A stretch of DNA of 64,000 nucleotides from CANLBN01 sp965230205 (lineage in GTDB: Bacteria; Pseudomonadota; Gammaproteobacteria; Pseudomonadales; Cellvibrionaceae), in contig OZ245996.1 in assembly GCA_965230205.1 (NCBI GenBank), forward strand, positions 1,054,001-1,118,000. Reading direction: 5' to 3'. Position numbers and translations under genes: made by a program. Below the pieces are notes generated by a model that was not told the origin of the DNA, did not search any database, and worked only from the letters and a program-made list of their open reading frames with translations. Of the stretch, positions 9,186 through 17,960 are shown piece after piece. Numbering within the stretch: position 1 is the first letter of the stretch; each line of letters starts with the position of its first letter.

Positions 9186-9782
9186 CTATACTTTAACCAT
9201 ATGATCTAACGACACATCCCATGGCTGAGGCTCGATGTGCTCGATTTCTTGAAGCCTGTGGGCAACCCCTAACAATATAGGCTTCGCTATATGCCTATAC
9301 CTAGGAATACTTTTATTTGAATCATCTTTTTTAAACGCAAAAGCACGATCATAATAGCCTCCCCCCATACCAATACGATGACCAAACCGGTCAAACCCGA
9401 CCAAGGGAACCAACACAAGATCCAACGCTTGCGGCAATATAGGAAGGCTAGGCTTCGGCTCTAATATGCCATAACGATTATTCACCAACTCCCCACCCGG
9501 GGAATAATGAATAAAAGACATTGAGTGATTAGCGTCATTGCCTTTTTTCAACACTGGTAGATAACATTGCTTACCATCGCGCCATGCCTGCTTTAAGAAA
9601 AAGCGGCAATCAAGCTCGCCATCAGTACCCAGATACAATGCGATATGCCGACTCTGCTGGTAACACTCAAGAGAGCAAATATCTTTTGCCAATTGTTGTG
9701 CCGCACGACATTGCGCACCAACACCCAACAAACGGCGACGGCGGCGAATCGTTTTACGAAATTGATCAGTTAAGTCATTCAA
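9186..9782 (-). CDS. fau: 5-formyltetrahydrofolate cyclo-ligase
   Basis: ATP-dependent conversion of 5-formyl-THF to 5,10-methenyl-THF, returning stored folate to the one-carbon pool. 198 residues with the family hallmarks: basic start RKTIRRRRR, LYLGTDGELD, YLPVLKKG and the nucleotide loop GMGGGYYDRAF. The apparent start is a TTG codon at 9780-9782 with a weak ribosome site; no better in-frame ATG precedes the conserved part. It lies directly downstream of the 6S RNA gene on the same strand, the classical ssrS-ygfA arrangement. Confidence 0.93.
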   Translation of the reverse strand: MNDLTDQFRKTIRRRRRLLGVGAQCRAAQQLAKDICSLECYQQSRHIALYLGTDGELDCRFFLKQAWRDGKQCYLPVLKKGNDANHSMSFIHYSPGGELVNNRYGILEPKPSLPILPQALDLVLVPLVGFDRFGHRIGMGGGYYDRAFAFKKDDSNKSIPRYRHIAKPILLGVAHRLQEIEHIEPQPWDVSLDHMVKV

Positions 9783-9859
9783 AATAGTTCAAACACGAAG
9801 AGAAAATAAAAGAAAAGAATAACGAAAAGAGACTACCAAATACAATCATTAAGTAGTAG

Positions 9860-10036
9860 AAATTCCCGAGACGCCGCTGTCAAACTGGCCTTGAACCGTA
9901 AAGTTCAAGGGGGGTGGCTTCTGGACTGCATCAGGCTTTCCGTCTTGCGGACATGCACACCAACAGACACTAGAAACCTCCTAAGGAGGTATTATCGGCT
10001 CGAGGACATCAAGACTGGCATGCGCCCCAGGAGTTA
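9860..10036 (-). ncRNA. ssrS: 6S RNA
   Basis: Regulatory RNA that binds the housekeeping RNA polymerase by mimicking an open promoter. Read on the minus strand, the ends pair over 11 bases counting G-U (TCCTGGGGCGC with GCGTCTCGGGA). The interior has the GAGCCGATA box and the late hairpin CCTTGAACTTTACGGTTCAAGG shape typical of gammaproteobacterial 6S RNA, then GGCGTCTCGGGAAT. Position between zapA and the 5-FCL gene is the canonical context. Ends are estimated to within a few bases from pairing. Confidence 0.92.
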
Positions 10037-10041
10037 AAAAC

Positions 10042-10047
10042 AGTATA
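10042..10047 (-). promoter_or_regulatory. ssrS: Likely -10 box of the 6S RNA promoter
   Basis: On the minus strand TATACT lies about 6 bases before the predicted 6S RNA 5' end. The upstream -35 region is not close to consensus. The assignment depends on the estimated RNA start. Confidence 0.5.
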
Positions 10048-10167
10048 GCTCAGACTTACCTATTTAGGCCATTGCTGATAACAACTTTTTGAGATAATTA
10101 CACTATAGATAAATAGGAAAATAAGTCTTAAAGGTTATTGGACTTTTTTAGGAATTCAGCAATGGAA

Positions 10168-10446
10168 TTAAGACAGGACTTTATCAATACGGTGATGAAG
10201 CTCATCCAATAAGGCCTGATCTTCTTTACGAGTAGAATCTGCGCTTTGTAAAACCTCATTGGATAAATTGAGAGCAGCCATAACTGCAATTCGCTCTACA
10301 CCGATGACACTCCCAGACTGACGGATATCACGCATACGACGATCCAATTCCGATGCCGCTCGCAATAAAGCGTCACGCTCCTCTACTGGACATGCCACCT
10401 GGTAATCCTTACCCAAAATATGGACAGATAGTGTTTCTGTTGCCAT
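10168..10446 (-). CDS. zapA: Cell division protein ZapA
   Basis: FtsZ-ring-associated protein that bundles FtsZ protofilaments. 92 residues with the family pattern: LSVHILGKDYQVACPVEERDALLRAA, a short linker, then a C-terminal coiled coil (VMAALNLSNEVLQSA...). The gene starts 3 bases after the stop of the upstream zapB-like gene, so they are translationally close. Downstream comes 6S RNA, the conserved order in this class. Confidence 0.93.
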   Translation of the reverse strand: MATETLSVHILGKDYQVACPVEERDALLRAASELDRRMRDIRQSGSVIGVERIAVMAALNLSNEVLQSADSTRKEDQALLDELHHRIDKVLS

Positions 10447-10449
10447 CGC

Positions 10450-10641
10450 TTAACCGACACTCTGCTGTAAATTTTTAAGGTGCCCGATCATAGCCTCAAC
10501 ACGTGTGCGAGCCATCTCATTTTTCTCAATCAGGCGGGTACGTTCCTGCAACCAATGATTTTCACGAGACTGCAATTCCTCGCAACGACGAATCAATTGA
10601 TCAACCTTTGTATAAAGTTCTTCAATAGTATGTTCAGACAT
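10450..10641 (-). CDS. ZapB-like coiled-coil protein (TIGR02449-type)
   Basis: 63 residues from the ATG at 10639-10641, beginning MSEHTIEELYTKVDQLIRRC. A TTG 12 codons upstream is possible but adds non-conserved residues. Almost entirely coiled coil with regular Leu/Glu/Arg spacing. The family is regularly found just upstream of zapA and is presumed to act in division, by context rather than experiment. E. coli ZapB is similar in size and form but diverged in sequence. Confidence 0.82.
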   Translation of the reverse strand: MSEHTIEELYTKVDQLIRRCEELQSRENHWLQERTRLIEKNEMARTRVEAMIGHLKNLQQSVG

Positions 10642-10764
10642 AATCGCAATTAAACGCTTATCTTTTGTAAACTGCAAGCCACCGAAGGCCTTAGCTTATC
10701 GGTAATGGGACTAAAATCAATTTTTATCACCAAAATATGGGTGATTATCCCTTAATTATATCTT

Positions 10765-11598
10765 TTATACATGCAACTCTAAAGCCTGCCGCCAACGCGA
10801 CAGGTCTTTACCCAAGACATAAAAATCAGGATTAATGATGCTCTCTTTCTGATTGTAGCGCAGAGCACTAAATGTCTTATCCACGACATGGCCACCAGCA
10901 GCTTCTACAATTGCCTGAGCTGCTGCTGTATCCCACTCCGACGTTGGCCCAGAGCGGGGGTATAAATCAGCCCCACCCTCTGCAATCAGGCAGAACTTTA
11001 AAGAGCTGCCCATAGGCTTATAACTAACCTCGCCCATGACCTGCTGAATCTGGGCACAATAGCCTGCAACCTTATCTGCACCGTGATGACGACTAGTCAC
11101 TACCTCTATCGGTAGATCTTTAGCTCCTCGATCCGAAAGCGGACGTACAGAAATAGTCTCTAATTGCCCCGCTATGACGCGATAAGCGCCCTCATTCTGT
11201 AAACCAGCATACATAGCACCCGTCACAGGCACATACACCACCCCCAAAACAGGAACGCCTTGCTCAACCAGAGCAATATTGACCGTAAATTCACCATTGC
11301 GCGCGATAAACTCTTTTGTGCCATCTAAGGGATCGACCAACCAATAGCGCGACCACTTACGCCTGACAACAAATTCAGGCAAGCCGGATTCTTCAGAAAG
11401 AACAGGAATATTCGGAGTCAACGATAGCAAAGCACGAGTAATAGAGTCATTAGCTGCGATATCAGCCTCTGTCACCGGAGTATCATCACCCTTTATGTGA
11501 ACTTGAAAGTCAGCGGACCGCTGGTATACAGACAAGATTATATCTCCAGCAGAGCGAGCGATAGCCATCACATCATTCAGTAGAGCTTTATTGAGCAC
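10765..11598 (-). CDS. cysQ: 3'(2'),5'-bisphosphate nucleotidase CysQ
   Basis: Removes the 3' phosphate of PAP, and of PAPS, in sulfate assimilation; member of the Mg-dependent, Li-sensitive inositol-phosphatase superfamily. Motifs: DTPVTEADIAAN, LSEESG, DPLDGTKEFI (metal site) and EWDTAAAQAI. The preferred start is a GTG at 11596-11598 with AAGGAA seven bases upstream, giving 277 residues beginning VLNKALLND, in line with E. coli CysQ. The open frame runs 40 codons further without family similarity. Confidence 0.92.
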   Translation of the reverse strand: MLNKALLNDVMAIARSAGDIILSVYQRSADFQVHIKGDDTPVTEADIAANDSITRALLSLTPNIPVLSEESGLPEFVVRRKWSRYWLVDPLDGTKEFIARNGEFTVNIALVEQGVPVLGVVYVPVTGAMYAGLQNEGAYRVIAGQLETISVRPLSDRGAKDLPIEVVTSRHHGADKVAGYCAQIQQVMGEVSYKPMGSSLKFCLIAEGGADLYPRSGPTSEWDTAAAQAIVEAAGGHVVDKTFSALRYNQKESIINPDFYVLGKDLSRWRQALELHV

Positions 11599-11786
11599 TG
11601 ATATTTCCTTCCATTGCCATTGAATAACCGCCGACAATAGAGTCTGGCGTCTTAAAACGTTATTATACACAGCAACAGTAACAACCAACTGAGCAATTAC
11701 ACTGTCAGATACCAACATTTCGTCAAGACTTTTTTGAGCCTGGATAACAATCTTATTATGTATTTTGAGCGAAGCTTATCAACGCC

Positions 11787-12461
11787 ATGATCAACTGGAA
11801 TACCATCGATACTGTCATGCTGGACATGGATGGCACACTATTGGATTTACATTATGACAACCATTTTTGGCTGACTCATCTTCCAAAACGATACGCGGAT
11901 ATTCATAACATAGATCTCAAAGAGGCCGAGAATCAACTCCATAAACATATTTATGAAATAGAAGGCACGCTCAATTGGTACTGCCTGGACTATTGGTCAG
12001 AAAGCCTAGGAATTAATGTCGCAGAGCTTAAAAAAGAAACTAAGCATAAAATTCAAGAACGGCCCCATGTCAGCAACTTTTTACAGGCATTGAAAAACAG
12101 CGGAAAGCTTGTTTACTTAGTCACAAACGCGCATCCAGCAGGCATCAATATAAAATTAGCCGAAACCAATATCGAACCCTTTTTGGACGAGATTATTTCT
12201 TCTCATCAATTCCAGACACCCAAAGAGCAACAAACATTTTGGCAAGCACTTGACCAACATATTGGCTTCGATAAAGAACGTACGCTATTCATTGATGATA
12301 ATATTTCTGTACTCAATACCGCTGCTGAGTTTGGCATAAAAAACATACTTGGCATTCACCAACCAGATAGTCGGAGAGAAAGGGTACTGGATGACAATAT
12401 CCCAGCGATTTATCACTTCGATGAAATCATGACCGGGCTAGACGAAATGGAGAATCAATAA
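11787..12461 (+). CDS. yrfG: HAD-family GMP/IMP nucleotidase YrfG
   Basis: 224-residue haloacid-dehalogenase hydrolase. HAD motif I is DMDGTLLDL (Asp13 nucleophile, Asp15), motif II VTNAH, and motif IV LFIDDN. It resembles E. coli YrfG, which dephosphorylates GMP and IMP, both in the cap region (YEIEGTLNWYCLDYW) and in being followed by hslR. The stop codon overlaps the hslR start by one base (TAATG), so the two are translationally coupled. Confidence 0.9.
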   Translation: MINWNTIDTVMLDMDGTLLDLHYDNHFWLTHLPKRYADIHNIDLKEAENQLHKHIYEIEGTLNWYCLDYWSESLGINVAELKKETKHKIQERPHVSNFLQALKNSGKLVYLVTNAHPAGINIKLAETNIEPFLDEIISSHQFQTPKEQQTFWQALDQHIGFDKERTLFIDDNISVLNTAAEFGIKNILGIHQPDSRRERVLDDNIPAIYHFDEIMTGLDEMENQ

Positions 12462-12850
12462 TGGATAAGGTACGTATAGACAAATGGTTATGGGCTGCAC
12501 GTTTTTTTAAAACGCGAAGCTTGGCCAAACATGCAATCGAAGGTGGAAAAGTACATTGCGACGGCCAACGAATTAAAGCGAGCAAAGAAATTATTATCGG
12601 GACATTACTTTCTATTCGCCAAGGCTGGGATACAAAAGAAGTGAACGTCATTGCATTATCTGACCAGCGACGCGGCGCACCCGAAGCAGCATTACTCTAC
12701 GAAGAAACAACCGCCAGTATCGAAAAGCGCAGAGAGAATGAGACCCAAAGAAAATTATTAAAAAGCGCCTCAGGACTGCAAACAGAAGGGAGACCAACAA
12801 AAAAACAAAGGCGACAAATACACCGCTTCAAAGATTTAATGGATGATTAA
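12461..12850 (+). CDS. hslR: Heat-shock protein 15 (Hsp15), S4 RNA-binding
   Basis: 129-residue ribosome-recycling factor that binds the 50S subunit with a stalled nascent chain. The N-terminal S4 domain (about 2-60) reads VRIDKWLWAARFFKTRSLAK...GGKVHC. The C-terminal tail is highly basic (RPTKKQRRQIHRFK). It overlaps yrfG by one base. hslO, adjacent in E. coli, lies 3.9 kb downstream here on the same strand, separated by two opposite-strand genes and a GGDEF-EAL gene. Confidence 0.95.
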   Translation: MDKVRIDKWLWAARFFKTRSLAKHAIEGGKVHCDGQRIKASKEIIIGTLLSIRQGWDTKEVNVIALSDQRRGAPEAALLYEETTASIEKRRENETQRKLLKSASGLQTEGRPTKKQRRQIHRFKDLMDD

Positions 12851-12900
12851 ACTGTAAAGCGATGTATATGTGTTTTTAACAAAAAGCCAACACACTACAA

Positions 12901-13560
12901 TTACGCTGGCTGCTTCACAACCCGCAGATAAGGTTTAACTTCTTTCCAACCTTCAGGGTATTTTTCCTTAGCTTCTTCATTAGAAACAGCGGGGACAATA
13001 ATAACATCCTCACCATTTTCCCAATTAACAGGCGTGGCCACTTTATGCTTAGCTGTCAACTGCATCGAATCCAAGACCCTTAAGATTTCGTTGAAATTTC
13101 GTCCCGTCGTCATAGGATAGGTCATCATCAATTTAATATTTTTATCTGGGCCGACAATAAAAACTGAACGCACAGTTGCATTCGTCAATGCCGTACGACC
13201 TTCTGCAGAACCTGTCTCGTCCGCTGGGAACATATTGTAGAGCTTTGAAACATTTAAATCCGTATCAGCAATCATAGGGAAGTTGACTTTGTGCCCCTGA
13301 GTCTCTTCAATATCTTTTGCCCACTCTGCATGATTATCAACAGGGTCAATACTTAAACCAATCGCCTTACAATTGCGCTTAGCGAATTCATCTTCTAAAC
13401 CTGCGGCATACCCTAACTCTGTTGTGCAGACAGGCGTAAAATCTTTTGGGTGAGAAAATAAAATTGCCCAGCTGTCCCCTATCCAATCATGAAAGTTAAT
13501 TTCCCCTTGTGTTGTTTGTGCAGTAAAGTTTGGAGCCTGATCATTAATTCTTAGCGACAT
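12901..13560 (-). CDS. 1-Cys peroxiredoxin (Prx6 type)
   Basis: Thiol peroxidase reducing H2O2 and organic peroxides. 219 residues; the peroxidatic Cys45 sits in DFTPVCTTELG, and the long C-terminal extension (VNWENGEDVIIVPAVSNEEA) is typical of the Prx6 subfamily. The only other Cys (about 64, RNCKAIG) is not at a 2-Cys resolving position, so an external reductant is expected. Excellent ribosome site AGGAGGG before the ATG. Its upstream neighbour on the same strand is a secreted YHS protein, 112 bases away. Confidence 0.93.
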   Translation of the reverse strand: MSLRINDQAPNFTAQTTQGEINFHDWIGDSWAILFSHPKDFTPVCTTELGYAAGLEDEFAKRNCKAIGLSIDPVDNHAEWAKDIEETQGHKVNFPMIADTDLNVSKLYNMFPADETGSAEGRTALTNATVRSVFIVGPDKNIKLMMTYPMTTGRNFNEILRVLDSMQLTAKHKVATPVNWENGEDVIIVPAVSNEEAKEKYPEGWKEVKPYLRVVKQPA

Positions 13561-13672
13561 AATTTTTCCCTCCTAGTAAGGATTTCATTATTTTCTTTAT
13601 TCAAATATACAATCTTATATCTACATCTAAAATCTATACCTAGAACCCTCATACGCAATCAATAGAGGATAA

Positions 13673-14140
13673 TTATTGACTACGCTCTTGCAAAATTTCC
13701 TTCCAAGCTTTATCAGACACTTGCTTATAAGCTTTATAATCTCCTGTCAGCCATCGTTTCGCGCCACGAGCAGCATAAAAAAGATACAACTGACCATCAA
13801 ACACTGCCCAGTGTTCACCACTTGTTTTTATTAGACCTTCACCCAAGCTTAAAGCATTAGCACAATGACCATTGTATGCGGGCGCATATTTTTCCGGACT
13901 GGATTCAAATTTTTTCTTCTCCGCTTCCGACACAAAATACCACTTAGCACCTTTCCATTCCAGGCTATAAATTTTATCCCCTTTAACAGCTTTATCCCCT
14001 AAAGATAACGTGTGGTAAGCAGTGACATCATGACCCGTAACAGCAGTATTGTTAAAAAAACCAGTACTAACAGGCTCGCTTGCCGACACTAAAGAGGTAA
14101 CCAGCGACAAAAACAGTAACAAGTAAAAATTAACCTTCAC
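13673..14140 (-). CDS. Secreted YHS-domain protein (second copy)
   Basis: 155 residues with a signal peptide (MKVNFYLLLFLSLVTSLVSA). Blocks shared with the copy at 6179: TGHDVTAYHTLSLGDKAVKGD, LEWKGAKWYFVSEAEKKKF, SSPEKYAPAYNGHCANA, AVFDGQLYLF and AKRWLTGDY. The Tyr of GYDTVAYF in the first copy is replaced by His here (GHDVTAYH), but the GHC Cys is kept. Upstream of and codirectional with a 1-Cys peroxiredoxin, which hints at a redox or metal role; that is inference. Confidence 0.82.
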   Translation of the reverse strand: MKVNFYLLLFLSLVTSLVSASEPVSTGFFNNTAVTGHDVTAYHTLSLGDKAVKGDKIYSLEWKGAKWYFVSEAEKKKFESSPEKYAPAYNGHCANALSLGEGLIKTSGEHWAVFDGQLYLFYAARGAKRWLTGDYKAYKQVSDKAWKEILQERSQ

Positions 14141-14538
14141 AATCTATCTCCGTAATAAAATTTAAGGGACTTCTAACGAATTAACTCTGACAAGCATATT
14201 CCATTTTTATTCCATCTTGCGCATTACTATAAGAGAATGAACCCAATTACCTATCAAAACCCCAATGGACTTCACAGTTCTATAACCTCAATAGTAATGA
14301 CTCTTAATCTCAATAGACTTTTATATTAAAGCTGCCTATTCTCTACAGACTCCTCAGGACTTAAACACGTCAATCAATATACCCAAGAATAGGGTTCTAA
14401 TGTAAAACTTATGTCCTATCAGTCTAAAAAACCGGCGATTTTATAATTTTTATTTCACCATGGCACTTATAATAACGTTTACAAACAATTGTTGGAGCCC
14501 CACTTATGTATGCTAACGGATATAAGTAACTTCCTTAT
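14141..14538. other. 398-base intergenic region, no gene seen
   Basis: Separates divergent YHS and GGDEF-EAL genes, so it should contain both promoters. AT-rich; I see no open frame with coding character, no clear RNA and no strong inverted repeat. Confidence 0.5.
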
Positions 14539-16569
14539 ATGAAACTCCCTCGTTACCTTAATCAATCCATTGGCTTAACACAGGCAGCTATTGTGTTACT
14601 GGCCAGTGTTTTTATTGGTTTGATATTTAGCACGCTTTATCTGAGTTACAACTTATCAGACCAGCGGCGGGATGCTATGGAGTTAACGGAAGAAATACTA
14701 ACCGCTGCAGAAGGTGGCGCAACCAATGCAGCCTGGACCTTAAATGCCAACTTGGCAACTCAAGTAACTAATAGTATGGTCGCACTCGGCAATGTACAGA
14801 CTGCTGAGCTTCTTGATGATAATGGCAGTATTCTCGCCAAAGCTAACGCTCCAGAAAAGCAAAACAACCCCCTTATTACATGGTTTTCATCTACATTTAT
14901 TGGCGAACAAATTAGAGGGGAAAGAGAGCTAACTGTTATTGTAGGAGGCAAGGCGCAAAAAGTGGGCTCGTTATCCATTAACCTTGACGCATCTCAAATA
15001 ACCAACGACTTTTTTATTCTAGCCACAACCGTCTTCGTGGCCGCATTAATACAGGCATTCTCCATTGCCTTGGTCTTGTTATGGCTATCTTATCGTCTTG
15101 TCACATCACCATTAAGGCGTGCAGCCAATGCCATTGCTAATATTGACCCTAAAAACCCCGAAGCAATGACCTTGCCCATTCCAGCCAAGCATGAACAGAA
15201 TGAATTAGGTCACCTACTAAAGCATGCCAATAAAATGCTCAGCCGTCTTTATATCACTCAAGAGCAACTGCGCAATCTCGCGACAAGAGACCCATTGACG
15301 AATCAGCCAAACCGTACATTGATTACAGACAGACTATCAAGAGCGCTAAAAACAGCACAACGCAACAATACTCTGGTCGCCGTGTTGTTTATGGACCTCG
15401 ATCGCTTTAAAAACATCAATGATTCTCTAGGCCATGATATTGGTGATGTTCTACTCATAGAAACCGCCTCTAGACTGACGAAAATACTCCGTAGCAACGA
15501 TTCAGTAGGCCGCTTAGGAGGCGATGAGTTTCTAATTATCCTTGAGGATGTACACGATATTGATGAAATTGTACGTACTGTACAACGAATCAGCGAGGCC
15601 CTTTCTGATCCTTATTTTCTTCAGGGGCATGAAGTGCTCACTTCAGGCAGCATAGGCATTGCGGTATACCCTGATGATGGTGAAGATACGAGTACATTAA
15701 TGCGTTGTGCAGACTTAGCCATGTACGAAGCCAAGGGCAGCACAACACGCTGGCACTTTTTTGCCGAAGAAATGAGTGATCGAGTTGATGCTCGCTTAAA
15801 AACAGAAGCAGCGCTTGGCCATGCATTAGAGCGACATGAGTTTTTGCTTCACTTCCAGCCGAAAATAGCGACTAAGGATAATTCATTAGCAGGCTGCGAA
15901 GCATTATTGCGTTGGAGAAGCGATCCACAATCGCTTGCTGCAGGGGATTTTATTGGTATAGCAGAAGACAGTGGAATTATTGTAGAAATTGGCGCCTGGG
16001 TGCTTGAGCAAGCTTGCAAGCAAATACGCGATTGGTCAGCACGGTATGGTGATATACCCATCTCTATCAATGTCTCTGGCAGACAGTTAAAAGAAACCGA
16101 TTTTATTTATCGGACCTTATCTACGATAAGGCGTTATGGCATAAACCCAAATCTCATTGAACTCGAAATAACCGAGACAATATTGATTGAAGCGCTAGAT
16201 GAGAGTTTCAACATTCTCAAACAACTGCGGGAAGCAGGCATTACTATCAGCATCGATGACTTTGGTACTGGATACTCATCGCTTTCTTACCTTACACGCT
16301 TGCCTGTCGACACTCTAAAAATTGACCGATCCTTTGTATCGGGACCTCAGCGTTCAAAAGCCGTTTTGGAAATGATTGTATCTATGGCAAAGACCCTCCA
16401 ACTCAAAACAGTTGCAGAAGGTGTAGAAACACAAGGGCAACGCAATTGGCTCACATACGAGGGCTGTGATTACTTGCAAGGGTATCTGTTCAGCACACCG
16501 GTATCAGCAGCCGAGTTCGAGGATTTATTTCTGCAACAAACATCTTACCTGCAAAGTAAAGCGAAGTAA
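14539..16569 (+). CDS. Membrane GGDEF-EAL protein (c-di-GMP turnover)
   Basis: 676 residues. Membrane segment 1 at about 13-36, a periplasmic sensor of ~120 residues, membrane segment 2 at about 158-186, a HAMP-like linker, GGDEF domain about 250-405 and EAL domain about 420-665. The GGDEF motif is intact at 327-331 with an RSND inhibitory site five residues before it. The EAL domain keeps EAL (454-456), the NVS and ELEITE metal ligands, DDFGTGYSSL and EGVE. Both synthesis and hydrolysis are therefore possible on paper; net direction is unknown. It interrupts the usual hslR-hslO order. Confidence 0.92.
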   Translation: MKLPRYLNQSIGLTQAAIVLLASVFIGLIFSTLYLSYNLSDQRRDAMELTEEILTAAEGGATNAAWTLNANLATQVTNSMVALGNVQTAELLDDNGSILAKANAPEKQNNPLITWFSSTFIGEQIRGERELTVIVGGKAQKVGSLSINLDASQITNDFFILATTVFVAALIQAFSIALVLLWLSYRLVTSPLRRAANAIANIDPKNPEAMTLPIPAKHEQNELGHLLKHANKMLSRLYITQEQLRNLATRDPLTNQPNRTLITDRLSRALKTAQRNNTLVAVLFMDLDRFKNINDSLGHDIGDVLLIETASRLTKILRSNDSVGRLGGDEFLIILEDVHDIDEIVRTVQRISEALSDPYFLQGHEVLTSGSIGIAVYPDDGEDTSTLMRCADLAMYEAKGSTTRWHFFAEEMSDRVDARLKTEAALGHALERHEFLLHFQPKIATKDNSLAGCEALLRWRSDPQSLAAGDFIGIAEDSGIIVEIGAWVLEQACKQIRDWSARYGDIPISINVSGRQLKETDFIYRTLSTIRRYGINPNLIELEITETILIEALDESFNILKQLREAGITISIDDFGTGYSSLSYLTRLPVDTLKIDRSFVSGPQRSKAVLEMIVSMAKTLQLKTVAEGVETQGQRNWLTYEGCDYLQGYLFSTPVSAAEFEDLFLQQTSYLQSKAK

Positions 16570-16748
16570 TAACCTTAGAGGTAAGCACTCTACCCTAGCA
16601 CCTTTAATCCATCATCGAAATCCGCAAAATAACCTAAGTATTCAGACAAAACTTATTAAAACTATTTCCCTCGTATTTCTGCCCAGCAGATCAGTCTGAT
16701 AGAATGCCACCTTAATTCCCCACCTATTTTTATTTAAGACAGATATTC

Positions 16749-17618
16749 ATGCCTTCCGATAACGATTTATTACACCGCTTTATTTTTGACAATACTGATA
16801 TTCGAGGAGAAATCGTTACCCTTGAAGATAGCATGAGCGAAATAACGGCTAACCAAACCTATCCAGCGGGCGTTCAGCAGCTGCTGGGAGAATTCATGGC
16901 AGCAACAGCTTTACTTTCGAGTACTCTTAAGTTCGATGGTATTCTAACCTTACAAGCGCGCGGAGATGGCCCAATTCCATTATTAGTTGCTGAGGCTAAC
17001 CATAATAGACAACTACGCGGTATTGTTAAGCTAAAAGATGAGCCAATACCCGACTCCAGTGATTTGCCAACCTTGATTGGCCAAGGCGTTCTTGCAATAA
17101 CGATAGACCCAGATCAGGGAAACCGCTATCAGGGTATCGTGCCATTAGAAGGGCCTTCTCTAGCTGACTGTCTTGAAGGCTATTTTGAGCAATCAGAACA
17201 ATTACCTACACGACTGTGGCTAGCAAGCGATGGAGCAAAAGCCAGTGGTTTACTACTGCAAAAACTCCCTTTACAAGAGACCGATGAAGAGACAAACCAG
17301 GCCGCCTGGGTTAATCGGGTACAACTTGCTAACACCATTACCGAAGAGGAATTACTGCATTTAGATCATGAGCATATGCTAACCCGTCTGTTTCACGAAG
17401 AAGGTGTAAGGCTATATGACCCACTGAAGCTGACTTTTGGCTGTAGCTGCTCCAAAGAACGCAGTAGCAAAGCACTTCGACATTTAGGGAAAGAAGATGC
17501 TGAACAGCTGGTAAAAGAAGAAGGCATTATCACTGTAGAATGTGAATTTTGCGGTTTTCAGTACACTTATGACGCGAATGACATACAGGCAATATTTTCT
17601 CCTGAAACTCGCCATTAA
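16749..17618 (+). CDS. hslO: Hsp33 redox-regulated chaperonin
   Basis: Holdase chaperone activated by oxidation and unfolding. 289 residues, typical size. The C-terminal zinc switch is complete: CSC (Cys232, Cys234) and CEFC (Cys265, Cys268). The N-terminal substrate-binding domain starts DLLHRFIFDNTDIRGEIVTL, the family signature. It precedes pckA as in E. coli, 342 bases upstream. Confidence 0.96.
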   Translation: MPSDNDLLHRFIFDNTDIRGEIVTLEDSMSEITANQTYPAGVQQLLGEFMAATALLSSTLKFDGILTLQARGDGPIPLLVAEANHNRQLRGIVKLKDEPIPDSSDLPTLIGQGVLAITIDPDQGNRYQGIVPLEGPSLADCLEGYFEQSEQLPTRLWLASDGAKASGLLLQKLPLQETDEETNQAAWVNRVQLANTITEEELLHLDHEHMLTRLFHEEGVRLYDPLKLTFGCSCSKERSSKALRHLGKEDAEQLVKEEGIITVECEFCGFQYTYDANDIQAIFSPETRH

Positions 17619-17960
17619 ACAGTAAATAGGCACAACTTAACATAAGAGGCCTTTCCAGCACCATTATTCACAAAATGAAGCGATATAGCGCCTAAAATAC
17701 TCATATTTGGTAGAAAGGTGCTCATTTCCTTTTAAGTAGGCTATGAAATTCTCATCCTTTTTGGTCAAAAAACCATCTGACGGGCTTCGCTTCCGATCTT
17801 GAGTCTGACATAATGTCCGACCCCGAAGAAGGAGTTGGCCCTACCAACGACTTTAAACACTTAAAAATTATGATTATAAGCAGTGATGCTCACAATAAAT
17901 GTCCATGTTTATAGATTTCATGCGCATCAGGCAACATCACTCGACAAATAGGAACAACAC
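17619..17960. other. 342-base leader and intergenic region before pckA
   Basis: No gene of its own is supported. It contains several C/G-rich stretches (around 17775-17850) amid AT-rich sequence and could carry a structured pckA leader, but I could not match it to a known riboswitch. The short GTGATGCTCAC palindrome near 17884 has the wrong spacing for a CRP site. Confidence 0.4.

Noticed and set aside
17884..17894. CRP-like site before pckA
   Set aside because: GTGATGCTCAC has half-sites too close together for CRP.
17619..17960. Riboswitch in the pckA leader
   Set aside because: No known riboswitch consensus recognised by eye; a covariance search would be needed.
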